From: Ascaphus truei
Lineage: Eukaryota > Chordata > Amphibia > Anura > Ascaphidae
Assembly (NCBI GenBank): GCA_036426205.1
Contig: CM071568.1
Coordinates: 221,576,966-221,640,965 of the forward strand
Reading direction: 5' to 3'
Length of the DNA: 64,000 bases
Made by a program: the position numbers and the translations under genes
Part shown: positions 10,707 through 21,480 of the stretch, piece by piece
Position numbering within the stretch: position 1 is the first letter of the stretch
Layout: every line of letters starts with the position of its first letter
The notes under the pieces: generated by a model
The model's input: only the letters and a program-made list of their open reading frames with translations
Told to the model about the DNA's origin: nothing
Database searches by the model: none

Positions 10707-12060
10707 TGGACCCCGAACCACGCGGGGCCCTCCGACTTCTATGATCAGAGATGATCGGAGCCTTGGACGCTGAGCTGCCCGCTACCAGGTGCAGCCAAAA
10801 TATTTTTGTTGGTCTAGGTGATTTAAGTTATAATTTATAGTTCACGTTCAAGAATGTATATATAGTGTTAAGTTGCCATGTATCATTTGTCCCTGTACAA
10901 ATGCTATGCTATGGTGCCCGGTTACCCCCCCCCCCCCATCCCCTCATCTCCTCAAAGGGACTTCTCAAACAGCCCCCCCCCCCCATCCCCTCATCTCCTC
11001 AAAGGGACTTCTCAAACAGTGTAGTTAGACTAGTAGTAACGTACAGTTTCCGCTCCAGAGAGTGCTGCCCTAGTCAACTAAAGATTTTAGGTTTAACCCA
11101 TGGAATAAGTATGATCATTCCAGTTACCAGGTTGCTATACAGGCATATCCCACATTAACGTACGCAATGGGACCGGAGCATGTATGTAAAGCGAAAATGT
11201 ACTTAAAGTGAAGCACTACCTTTTCCCACTTATCGATGCATGTACTGTACTGCAATCGTTATATACGTGCATAACTGATGTAAATAACGCATTTGTAACA
11301 GGCTCTATAGTCTCCCCGCTTGCGCACAGCTTCAGTACAGGTAGGGAGCCGGTATTGCTGTTCAGGACGTGATGACAGGCGCATGCGTGAGCTGCCGTTT
11401 GCCTATTGGACGATATGTACTTACTCGCGAGTGTACTTAAAGTGAGTGTACTTAAAGCGGGGTATGCCTGTATTCAGTTTTTGCTGCAAATATTGCTATA
11501 CCGGTGAATAATGATCCATACACTACAAGTCCCACTGTAGATCTCGCAGTAGAATAAGGTTTCCGGGCCTCCCCCTCCCTCTCCCCCCCCCCCCCCCCCC
11601 CCCTCCCCAACCCCCCTCTCCCCCCTCCCCCTTCTTAAGAGATAGCATTAAAGAAACTGCATGGTAATATATGTGATAGGGGAAAGAGTGTTAAGTAAAT
11701 TTATTAGAGGGTCTGGACCCCTCTGACACCCACCGGCCGTTGACGCCGGAACCACCCCTGAAGGGCCTTTTAGCCCAGATGCCGGTCGCCCACAGGACTG
11801 GCAACAACTTGTTAAGGTCTATGGTAGACCTCATTTCTACTATTCTCCATCTGCTGACCCTGTCCCAGCAGATCTTTACTCTATCCTCCTCTACTCCCTC
11901 CCCTCCCCCGCCTCCTCGGCCCACCAGACCTGACCTGAACAAAAAGTGTGTCCATCCTATATGTTTGCTAGGGCATAAACTAGGCCCTGAGCTACTGAAT
12001 CACGACCTCCCCAGTGGGAAAGGAGAGGTCCTATGGTTTTATATAATAAAGAGACCTAAT
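10707..12060 (+). mobile_element. L1 region upstream of ORF2
   Basis: Non-coding. It carries a C-run-linked tandem duplication of about 48 bp (10,925-10,972 and 10,973-11,019), repeated acttaaag motifs near 11,190-11,460, and a long poly-C/pyrimidine tract (11,565-11,635). By position it is the inter-ORF spacer of the L1 whose ORF1 end lies at 1.7-2.0 kb. It contains no start signal that I can identify. Confidence 0.5.
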
Positions 12061-15000
12061 GGCTAACCCAGCCACATTAAGATAACCTCTCTCAATGTAA
12101 AAGTCCTCCAAAATAACAGGAAAGGGAGATTGGCCCTCCAAGATATGAAAAGATCAGGAGGTGATATCGTATTCCTACAGGAGACCCACTTTACATCCCA
12201 AGACCCCCCAAATTTATTTTAAAAAGTGTTCCCAATGAGCTTTTTCGCATCATTCAGTAGTAAGAAAAGGGGAGTAGCTATTCTAATCCGACAGGGAACA
12301 CCATTCAATCATGTCAAAACAACAGCGGATCCAGAGGGTAGATTTTTAGTGGTATATGGCTCCCTAGCAGGCTCGGCGATTGCACTGATCAATATATACG
12401 CCCCCAACGAGAACCAAACAGAATTTCTAAAAACAGTTCTCGAGGGTGTTGACCCTGGATATCTGTCGTCGGTTTTGATTGGCGGAGACCTAAATATGGT
12501 CCTAAATCCCGCCGAGGACAAATCATCCGCAATGGGCCGCCCCCACACAGCCCACTCCCAACAAACTGGGAAAAGGTTTAGGGGAATAATCAATGATTTC
12601 TCATTGGTGGATATCTGGAGATCCCAACACCAGGGTCAGCGGGACTACACCTTTTACTCAACGCCTCACCAGACCTATTCTCGCATAGACTACTTTCTGG
12701 TAACCAAGAATATTCTGGAGGCCGCCCTTAAATCAGATATTGGCCCAATTACCTGGTCAGACCACGCCCCTATCACCCTAACCCTCTTCCTATTCCTGGA
12801 GATTAATCCTGTGGTTGCCAAGTGAGGTCTGAATCATTACTGGCAGACGCTGTTACTCAAAGCAGAGCGGGCGCTCTGACGTCACAGAAGGGCCCGCGGG
12901 ACCACGCCGTCACGCTGCCTGACTGATCGGGAAACACAGTGAGGTCTGCAGAGGAACCTGTGTACTACTTGCGAGCAAAGGACAACCACTCCCCAGGATC
13001 CACTAAGCGTATTGACGCTATTTACAGGACATTGAGACTGTGGCAGAGTCATCAATTATCTGGCATTTCACCTACCTGTAGGTGGAAAGGAGAGTGAAGC
13101 TCTGGTGGTTCCTGGTTGCAGACGCTGGTAACTGCCACTCTGTGGCTCTATTCTTGATTAATCTACCTTGATGTACGCATAACCTTGAAACACCTTGTAT
13201 ATAAACATAGTTTATTACATTTTTCACGATGAGTGTTATGCGCTTTGTTTGTTTTTTTGTTACTAGATTCTAGGGTCTTGGGCTACCCTTTACACAGCAG
13301 CAGACGCTCATCTACATTGGTATATATTTATTTACCTTTTCCACATGGTGGGGTGTTTTTTTTAATTTAAATTGACATCACAATTAACACTTTGTATTAA
13401 GTATATATTTCAGTGCGCTCTTATTTATTTTTTCTATTTGTTCACTTCCCCAGCGACCCTTTGGGAGGCCCATAAGGCAGCAATCAGAGGTAAATTCATC
13501 TCTATTGCGTCCCATAGGAAAAAGGTTAAACTAAAACTGATCAAAGAACTCACAGACAACATTATCACACTAGAGCAATCTCATAAAACCAACCCATCAA
13601 AAGAAATCTATAAAACTTTAACCACAGCTAGACTAAAACTCAAGCAAGCCCAGCTAGAAGACGTAGAAAAGGCCTTCAAGTGGACCAATCAACAATACCA
13701 TGATAAGGGTAACAAGGCCGACAGACTCTTGGCGAGCAGACTGAGGGGAGTGCAGAAAAGATCTCAAATTACGGCAATCAAAAATAGGTCTGGTGAAATA
13801 CAATATAGCGACAAAAAAATAGCAGCAGAATTTACTAAATTCTATACCGAATTATATCATTTGAGAACAAAAAACAGTCACCTCGAACCAACAGCATCAG
13901 AATCTATAAAAAGATACTTGGACAACTGCCACCTTCCCACACTAACAGAGGAGGAAAATGTAGTGCTTAATGCTGAGATATCAAAAGAGGAACTGTAGGA
14001 GGCGGTAAAAGTGCTGAAATTATCTAAATCCCCTGGCCCTGATGGGTTCACCAATGTTTATTATAAGAGATTTCTACCAATACTTTCCACACATCTATTA
14101 AAAATGTTCAACTATTTTATGGAAGGGAACCCAATCCCTACCTCAATGTCTCTAGCCAACCTAGCTATTATACATAAAGATGCAAGAGACCCGATGCAAT
14201 GTGGAAGCTATCGCCCAATCTCCCTCCTGAACAACGACCTCAAGCTATATAGTAAAATTTTAGCGAATAGGTTAAATCCTATCCTACCAAGACTTATAAA
14301 TACAGACCAAGTTGGGTTTGTCGCAGACAGGCAAGCCTCAGACAACACCCGTAAGATAATCAATATAGTAGACCATGTGCACCTGACAGGAACCAAAGCA
14401 ATGCTGCTAAGCCTAGATGCAGAGAAGGCGTTCGATAGAATTGACTGGTTATTTCTAGACAACACCCTACGAAAATTTGGCTTCAAAGACACATATCTAG
14501 AGGGTGTCTGTAGACTTTACCAAGACCCATCGGCAATGGTGAAACTCCCAGGGGGGCAGTCTGCAGATATTAAAAATTAAAAATGGCACAAGACAAGGAT
14601 GCCCCCTATCCCCTCTTCTCTTCGCACTGACCATAGAACCCCTGGCGTCCAAAATTCGAGACAATGTGAACATCCAGGGAATAGAAATTGGACCTAAACA
14701 ATACAAAATATCCCTGTTCGCTGACGATATTATACTAACACTCTCCAAACCTCAAACATCCCTCCCTAATCTCCAAAAAGAACTTACAGACTTCGGTAAA
14801 ATATCAGGGTACAAAATCAATAGTGATAAATCTGAAGCACTAAACTTAAACCTACCAGAGCCAGAGGTGAAACTACTTAAGCAAAACTTTAACTATCGAT
14901 GGAGCTCCTCATATATCAAATACTTGGGAGTAAACGTATCAAAGAGCTACCAGTCCCTGTACCAACACAACTACCCGGCCCTATTTCGAAAAATCAAATA

Positions 15001-16396
15001 TGACCTAGATAAATGGGAAAGATACCAAATACTGTATCATGGATCGGGAGAATGGTCTCGGTAAAAATGAACATACTCCCCAGATTGTTATATTACTTCC
15101 AGACCCTCCCGGTCCACATCCTTGGCTCAGAATTGAAAAATATTCAGAAACAAATATTTCATTTTATTTGGCAGGGTAAAAAACCCAGGACCGCCAGGTC
15201 AGTTTTACTTGCGTCAAGGGGGAGAGGGGGCCTGGGAGTCCCAGACATTATTAGATACTATCACGCCACCCAGCTACAACAGTCAGTAGTATGGAATGCC
15301 GATCCAGACCAATATTGCTGGTTAGATATAGAATCACAATACGCCGGCACGCCTTCTCTACCAGCATGCATTTGATCCCTGAACAAGGGAGACACAAAAA
15401 CTAGTAAATTTAAACTAGGACCGATGAGGCATACGTGGGAGATTTGGATGAAATCCAAATTTAAATACAAACTCACAACCACTAACTCCCAACTCATTCC
15501 AATTTTCGAAAATCCTAAATTCCCTCCTGGTTGTGAACCCAGACAATTTGAACAATTTAAAGCAAAAAATATCAGAGCAATCGCTGACCTGCTGAGTTTA
15601 GGGCAGTTCCTTGGCTACCAAAGATTAAAAAACAAATATGAAATGGCAGAACTAAATGTGTTCAAATATCTCCAGATTCGGCACTTTATTCAAAACCTAT
15701 CCCCAACATTGGAATTTCCCCCTCTCACTAGTTTTGAAAGGCTGTGCAGAAACACAGCTCATCAAAAAGATCTCATAACGCAAATTTACGCAGAATTGGA
15801 GAAGGCGACAGACGCCCCCACCCATGACTATATGCTCAAATGGGCAGCTGAATTGAATATAGTTATGGACAGAGAGGACTGGGAAAGTATATGGGAAGCT
15901 GCCTCAGGAACTTCCATATGTACCACAATTAAGGAAAACATCTATAAAATACTGTTTCACTGGTATCTTAACCCAGTCAGATTAAGACAAATCTACCCTC
16001 TGGCCTCCGATCTATGGTGGAGAGGCTGTGGACAAAAGGGTGACATGGCCCACATCTGGTGGTCATGCCCAGAAATACAGAAGTATTGGCTAACCATACA
16101 ATCCATACTACAAGAGGTCGCAGACCTCACAATACCCATTGATCCGCTGACCTACTTATTGGCCAGGCCAATATAGAACATTGACCGCCCAATAAGAAAA
16201 TTAATCTCCTTCATCCCTAAAGCGGCTAGATGTGTGGTGGCCGCCTCGTGGAAAAAGGTGTCACCCCCCCAAGCAAACAGTAAAGAAAAGAATCCATAAG
16301 GTAATGTTGATGGAAAAACTCTCAGCCTTCCTGAAAAGAACGACAACGTCCTTTTATAAAGTTTGGGAACCATGGCTGACTCAACCAACAGAATAG
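12061..16396 (+). pseudogene. L1-clade ORF2: AP endonuclease and reverse transcriptase, broken
   Basis: ORF2 of an L1 LINE nicks target DNA and reverse-transcribes its own RNA at the nick. The endonuclease domain (12,075-12,800) shows LQETH, NIYAPNEN, GGDLN, SRIDYFLV and WSDHAPI. After a 0.6-kb insert the linker resumes (ATLWEAHKAAIRG, 13,452). RT motifs are SPGPDGFTNVYYK (14,026), SLLNNDLKLYSK, GFVADRQ, LSLDAEKAFDRIDW and SLFADDIIL (14,713). The C-terminal Cys/His segment RGCGQKGDMAHIWWSCPE lies near 16,020-16,075, and the protein would end at VWEPWL (about 16,376). Breaks include a TAA after NLF (12,220), a stop at 13,996, a frameshift near 14,577, another near 15,062 and a stop at 15,373. 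The copy is inactive. Confidence 0.88.
12826..13452 (+). mobile_element. Unclassified 0.6-kb insert interrupting L1 ORF2
   Basis: The ORF2 frame stops at a TGA just after LEINPVVAK and resumes at ATLWEAHKA. By comparison with the L1 at 62.5 kb, about 50 codons of linker are missing at the junction, so this was not a clean insertion. The segment is GC-rich at its 5' end and ends in an AT-rich stretch (cagtgcgctcttatttattt). I see no terminal repeats, duplication or coding frame. A SINE-like or solo-LTR origin is possible. Confidence 0.55.
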
Positions 16397-16700
16397 AAAC
16401 GCCCATATAATAATAATAATTTAAAAAAAAGGAGCAAACCCAGATTCTAGGTAGCAAGTTCGGGTCTCCGACGGACAGAGGAGGAGGCTGAGAGCCCCCC
16501 CCCCCCTTCTGCTCTCCCCTTCCCCTCTCTTTTTCTTTTTCTCTATCTCTCACCTGCCCTGCTCGATCCACTAGAAGGGATCGGAGGCATGTTGAGGCTT
16601 TTCAATGTTTAAAAAAAAAAACCCTGTATTAGGCAAAGATATGTATGTATAAATGTGTAATTGTACAAATGCCTAATAAAATTTTTTGAACCAAAATAAA
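16397..16700 (+). mobile_element. L1 3' UTR and tail
   Basis: Follows the end of ORF2. It contains a C-run plus CT-rich tract (16,494-16,555), an A-run (16,610-16,620) and a terminal AATAAAATTTTTTGAACCAAAATAAA region that acts as polyadenylation signal and tail. The same kind of 3' end (caataaaaaattttttat) closes the L1 copy at 27.0 kb. Confidence 0.65.
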
Positions 16701-16734
16701 ACAACACTTAAGCTAATTAAACATATCCTAACAG

Positions 16735-16985
16735 CAACCAGATGTTGTATAGCAGCCTCTTGGTGACAAAAATGCCCAACTATGTTAAAGTAGAAAAAAG
16801 ACTGTGAAGGACCCTCTTGATAGAAAAACTAACAACCATTCTAAATGATAAATTGGCAAAATTTGAGGTGGTGTGGGAGCCTTGGATGATGAGAAGCGAT
16901 CCCAAAGCTCTAACCATCCAGTGCTTACAATTTAGATATCCGTTGAACCCTCATTGTAAATATCAGACTGTGGATGACTGGTCCT
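16735..16985 (+). pseudogene. Older L1 ORF2 C-terminal relic
   Basis: Broken frames give RCCIAASW, a KLTTILNDKLAKF-like stretch and WEPWMM, matching the last ~60 codons of ORF2 (compare RCSIAAAWK and NTWDPWLER at 26.6-26.8 kb). An extra tail reading NPHCKYQTVDDW follows. It is more decayed than the adjacent L1 and so probably older. Confidence 0.5.
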
Positions 16986-17065
16986 AGAAAGTGGGGGATC
17001 GTGAAAGCACAAAGTACCAACCTTTCATTTAAGTATGTAGGCAGGGAGTTGATTCTGAAATGTAC

Positions 17066-17577
17066 TGTGGCAGGATGTCGTGGTAAGTGAGGAGACAACA
17101 CGACTTTTCTGGTGAAATAGTGCTGGTGGATTTATTTGTCCAAAAAGGGTAACTAAAACAATGGGTACACTGTCCCTTTAAATTGAAATGTAAACAAAAG
17201 CCTAACCCCGGTCGGGGCACTGACTAAACAAAAGTGCAGGCTAACTACCTGGCTGGATAGCTAACCTAGTCCAGCCCAACAAGGTTCAGCAATAGCAGTT
17301 GGCTCCTTACCTGGGAGCTTTATTTTCCCCCCTTGTGACAGGATCAATCTGAGCAGCTTGTGTCGGTCTGTCAACACTCCTCTGTCTTCTCTCTGCACCT
17401 CAGAGAGAGAGACTGCTGCCCCAGAGGCATTTCCTCTTCCTGTTTTAAAGCAGGTGAACTAGCTTAATTTGAATCACCTGTGGACTGCTTAACAAGCTGG
17501 GTTAACCCCTCATCTACTGGAAAGCATGCATACTGCCATCTCCTACTAACATATACTGAGTCAATGACCCTGTCACA
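17066..17577 (-). mobile_element. 3' LTR of Gmr1-like Gypsy element
   Basis: On the minus strand it starts TGTGACAGGG and ends CCTGCCACA (TG...CA). The polypurine tract ggaagggggata lies immediately upstream of its start, as expected for a 3' LTR. It includes tttaaaaca as a TATA-like box (about 17,450) and aataaag / aataaatcc polyadenylation signals. No second LTR is present at the other end (about 21,480). Confidence 0.8.
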
Positions 17578-18945
17578 TATCCCCCTTCCCAGCGTAACGT
17601 TACCGAGTGGAGCGGCCCGTGCACCGAGACTGTGCACCCTAGAGAGTGCATCAGCATTACCGTGCAGTATGCCTGGCCGATGTTGGACCGTGAAGTTGAA
17701 AGGTTGCAACGACAAAAACCAACGGGTAACTCTCGAGTTCTTTTCTTTATTTCTATGCATCCACTGTAGGGGTGCGTGATCTGTAATGAGCGTAAAAGAC
17801 CTGCCTAACAGGTAATACTTCAATGTGTCTGTTGCCCACTTTACGGCCAAACACTCTTTTTCTACTGTGGCATATCTTTGTTCGCGGGGACACAATTTGC
17901 GACTTAAATAGAGGACCGGGTGTTCCTCTTCTCCTACAAACTGGGACAGTACTGCTCCGAGACCTACTTCGGAGGCGTCCGTTTGCAGAAAAAACTCCTT
18001 TTTAAAATCCGGGGCTACCAAGACTGGGTGACTACAGAGCGCTGTACGTAGGTCTAAAAATGCGGTCTCCGCATTACTGTTCCATTTTACAACATCAGGT
18101 GCCTTTGCCTTTACTAGATCTGAAAGCTGTGCTGCCCGGGTTGCAAAATGGGGTATAAATCGCCTGTAGTAACCTACAATGCCTAGAAATGTCCTAACCT
18201 GTTTTTTTTTAAGGGGACGGGGGTAACTCTCAATGTATTCAACTTTATTGAGCTGGGGTTTTACTGTCCCCCTTCCCACAACATAGCCAAGATATTTTGC
18301 TTCTGCTAGGCCGACTGAACATTTAGCTGGGTTGGCTGTAAGACCCGCCACCCGAAAGGTTCTCAACACTGCCTCAACCTTTTGTAGATGTGAGTCCCAA
18401 TCTGGACTATGAATTACAACATTGTCTAAGTACGCTGAGGCGTAGTTCGAGTGTGGGTGTAACAATTTATTCATCAACCTTTGGAAGGTTGCAGGCGCCC
18501 CATGAAGACCAAAGGGTAAGACAGTATACTGAAAAAGACCATCAGGTGTGGAGAAGGCCGTTTTCTCTTTTGCTGAACTTGTTAAGGGGATTTGCCAATA
18601 ACCCTTTGTAAGATCTAAAGTGGTTAGAAAACGAGCCCTCGCCAACCTCTCAATTAACTCGTCTACCCGTGGCATAGGATAGGCATCAAACTTCGAGACT
18701 TCATTTACTTTTCTAAAGTCATTACAGAACCGTATTGACCCATCTGGCTTAGGTACCAAGACAATAGGGCTGGACTATTGACTATGGGACTCCTCAATTA
18801 CGCCTAAATCTAGCATCTTCTTTACCTCTGACTGAATAGCCCCTCTTCTGGCTTCTGGGATTCTATAAGGTCTTATCTTAATGGCTACGATTAGTGACGA
18901 TATCATGGGAAATCACCCTAGTTTTCCCTGGTATGCTGGAAAATA
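17464..18945 (-). pseudogene. Gmr1-like Gypsy reverse transcriptase and RNase H
   Basis: A 431-codon frame (18,759-17,464) copies element RNA into DNA. Visible RT motifs: VPKPDGSIRFCNDFRKVN, LTTLDLTKGYW (Asp at residue 49), VLPFGLHGAPATFQRLM, then the catalytic box reads YLDN (residues 110-113, 18,421-18,432) instead of YLDD. The connection GYVVGRG and LGIVGYYRRFIPHF is followed by RNase H (QTDASEVGLGAVLSQ, Asp261; TDHAPLQWM). Upstream, the protein-like sequence continues to about 18,945 through a TAG in an otherwise conserved SSPIVLVPKPDG context, so the frame is broken. The open frame runs 114 nt into the LTR. The integrase lies upstream of this RT, the Gmr1 arrangement. Confidence 0.88.
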
Positions 18946-19116
18946 CATCCCTGTTCCTTTTTACCAAGTCCACAGCTTCTCTGTATTGTTCAGTGGTGAG
19001 TTCTGCCGATATTCGAACAAGTGGTTCCTCCCCTTTCCCGGATTTATTAGCTAATACCGTCAGACATACCTCTCTATCCTTCCAGGATTTTAATAGATTT
19101 ATGTGATAGATTTGCT

Positions 19117-20085
19117 CTACCTTCCTCCGATCTGGCTGTCGATTTTATAATTCACCGGGCCGACCTGTTCTAGAACCTCATATGGCCCCTGCCAATGTGA
19201 TAACAGCTTGCTTTCGGCCGTGGGAACAAGCACCATTACTCTGTCCCCTGGTCGGAAGTTGCGAACCGTAGCCTGTCTGTTGTAAAGGTTCTGTTGGGCC
19301 CTCTGTGCCTCTTCTAAACGTTGTCTGACTATGGGGGTAATATGCGCAATACGTTCTTTCAAATCTTCCACAAATTGGACGACATTTTTCCCTGGAACAG
19401 CTTGTTGCTCCCACTCTTCTTTGAGGCTATCCAGAATCCCTCTTGGGCGTCTCCCATACAGGAGTTCAAATGGGGAAAACCCTGTAGAGGCCTGTGGCAC
19501 CTCTCGGATAGCAAACAAGAGATAAGGCAACAAGGTGTCCCAGTTTTTCCCATCATTAGCAACCACCTTTCACAACATCATCTTCAGAGTTTTTTTAAAT
19601 CGTTCTACCAGTCCGTCCGTTTGCAGATGGTAAACAGAGGTTCTTAGGGACTGTATTTTTAGCTCTACACATAAGTCTCACATAAGCTTAGATGTAAACG
19701 GGGTACCCTGATCTGTCAGAATTTCCTTCGGTATCCCGAGTCGGGAGAATACATGTAACAATTCCTTAGCTATAGCTTTGGAGAAAGTATTACGTAAAGG
19801 CAACGCCTCTGGATAGCGAGTGGCATAGTCTAGGATCACTAGGATGTATTGATGACCCTTGGCAGATTTCTCCAAGGGACCCACTATATCCATGGCGATC
19901 CTCTCAAATGGGATCTCAATAATAGGCATAGGGATCAATGGGGCCCTCAAACTTGGTCGGGGGGCTGTCAACTGACATTCTGGACAAGACGCACAGAATC
20001 TCTTTACTGCATTATATATCCCTGGCCAGTAAAATATTTTTAGGATTCTTTGCTGTGTCTTCTCTACTCCCAGATGACCCCCCAA
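19117..20085 (-). pseudogene. Gmr1-like Gypsy integrase
   Basis: Inserts the element's cDNA into the host chromosome. Reading the minus strand: an HHCC zinc-binding start (GHLGVEKTQQRIL, CASCPECQ), the catalytic core with AMDIVGPLEKSAKG (first Asp), ILTDQGTPFTSKLM (second Asp), a break near 19,680-19,560, then LPYLLFAIREVPQASTGFSPFELLYGR and a C-terminal FRPGDRVMVLVP / WQGPYEVLEQVG chromatin-binding region. The segment carrying the catalytic Glu falls in the broken stretch. The gene lies between protease and RT, opposite to the usual Gypsy order (RT, RNase H, integrase). This is the diagnostic arrangement of Gmr1-like elements. Confidence 0.88.
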
Positions 20086-20095
20086 TAAGTGAGAG

Positions 20096-20396
20096 TGTGC
20101 TAGCTCCAGGACCTTCCTTACTAACTGGACAGCCAGCTAATCTGGTTATGCCCAAAACATATGCAACACAAAGTATAACCAATAAGTGTAATAATAAAGT
20201 CTTATCTGTTGCAGCTCCAGTAGCAAACAGGAACACGGTTCTGGGGAGCAGGCTGTGTCCAGCTCGCAGCAATGTTTATCTTTATCCTGGGTTGGGGTCT
20301 CAGCTGGTCCCAGCAGCAAAGCTCCTCGCAGGACTGGGGGACCAGAGCAGCAGCAGCTACGGCTTCCTAGCTGGGAGAGTTCTCTCCACCCTCACG
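20096..20396 (-). mobile_element. About 0.3-kb non-coding insert between protease and integrase
   Basis: Protease-like coding stops near 20,400 and integrase-like coding resumes near 20,090. The sequence between does not translate into either. It contains CTG-type runs (gcagcagcagctacgg) and an aataaag signal. No terminal repeats are evident, so an insertion or a replacement are both possible. Confidence 0.4.
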
Positions 20397-20399
20397 TGG

Positions 20400-21480
20400 A
20401 AAAACAAGCTAATATTACTCCCTGAGTCCACCAGGGCGTTGACTGGTTTACCATTTAAAATCACCGTGGTGAGGAAGTTGTGGGTACAATTTCCCATGCG
20501 GGTCATACCTACCACTCCACAAAATTCAGACTTCACAGAGCCATACGCACACTCCATTGGCTCAGACAACTGTGGGCAGTGGGCCTTAATATGTCCCGTC
20601 TCCCCACACTCAAAACAAACAATTGGCCCAGTTCGTTCTTGAAACCCTTTCTGAGATTTAGAGCTTCTGTCCCTATCCGGGTTTTCTTCCACCCGCTCAA
20701 ATCGTGTGAACGGTCGTGGGTCCTGGTGCCAGCGCTGGCCTCCACTGTTCGAGTTGGTACGTGGGTGATGGTTTGTGCGAGTGGGGCGTGACAGTTCACG
20801 GGTAGCCAGAAACTGCTCCCCTGCACCTACCATTGCATCACAAGAGAGGGGATCTCCCTGCCCCACCCACTGTTGAAGGTCCTGGGGTAACGCTCGAATG
20901 AAGCGGTCTAACACCACCATCTCAAGGATCCGTGTCGGGCTATATTCCTCTGGTTTCAGCCACTTGGACGCTATGTGAATCAAATCCCATAACTGGGACC
21001 TGGGTGGCTTCTGTTCCTGGTATCTCCACGTATGGAACCTCTGCGCACAAACTGCGGGAGTCACTCCAATCCTTGCAAGGATTTCGCTTTTCAGACAGTC
21101 ATAGTCTGCTGCGGCTTCTTCGTCAAGGTCACAATACGCTTTTTGGGCTTCCCCCAGTAAAAAGGGTTTGATAATCCCAGACCACTTGGAGCGGGCCCAA
21201 CTTTCCCGGGAAGCGATTCGCTAAAAGGAACAGAGGTATCACTCGACGTCATCGTGCGGCGTCATTTTCTGCAGGTACACATTCGCCTGGACGGGCCGCG
21301 CCGGGGCCATACTGGACGAGTCCATTTTAATCTGGGTCAGCTACTAAATCAGCTGTTTCTGTGTGTCTGCAATAATGTCAAACTGGGCTGCAAGTATCCG
21401 GTTCGTCTCGCGTTGTGCAGCCGTGCTTTCCTGCTGAACAGCGGTTCTGTGCACTAAGGCCTTTACAACGTCCTAAGAGG
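20400..21480 (-). pseudogene. Gmr1-like gag (SCAN-related capsid), zinc knuckle and protease start
   Basis: Gag packages element RNA. The minus strand shows an N-terminal part (ALVHRTAVQQ, about 21,460), then a helical capsid segment: SRESWARSKWSGIIKPFL, GEAQKAY, ILARIGVTPAVCAQRFHTW, EEYSPTRILEMVVLDRFIRAL, GAGEQFLATREL. This pattern matches the SCAN fold, which is derived from Gmr1-type capsids. A CCHC knuckle (CFECGETGHIKAHC, about 20,627-20,586) precedes a retropepsin start (GKPVNALVDSGSNIS, about 20,440). In-frame stops near 21,331, 21,250 and 21,223 break the frame. The element is cut off at about 21,480, so the 5' LTR is missing. Confidence 0.82.

Larger units (their letters stand above)
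10704..17764 (+). repeat. Right arm of giant inverted repeat (about 7.1 kb)
   Basis: Partner of 2,558-10,659. Homology starts at the cattggacc flank of the spacer and fades inside Gypsy RNase H, where the left arm meets repeat J. Reading frames are much better preserved here than in the left arm. Confidence 0.9.
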
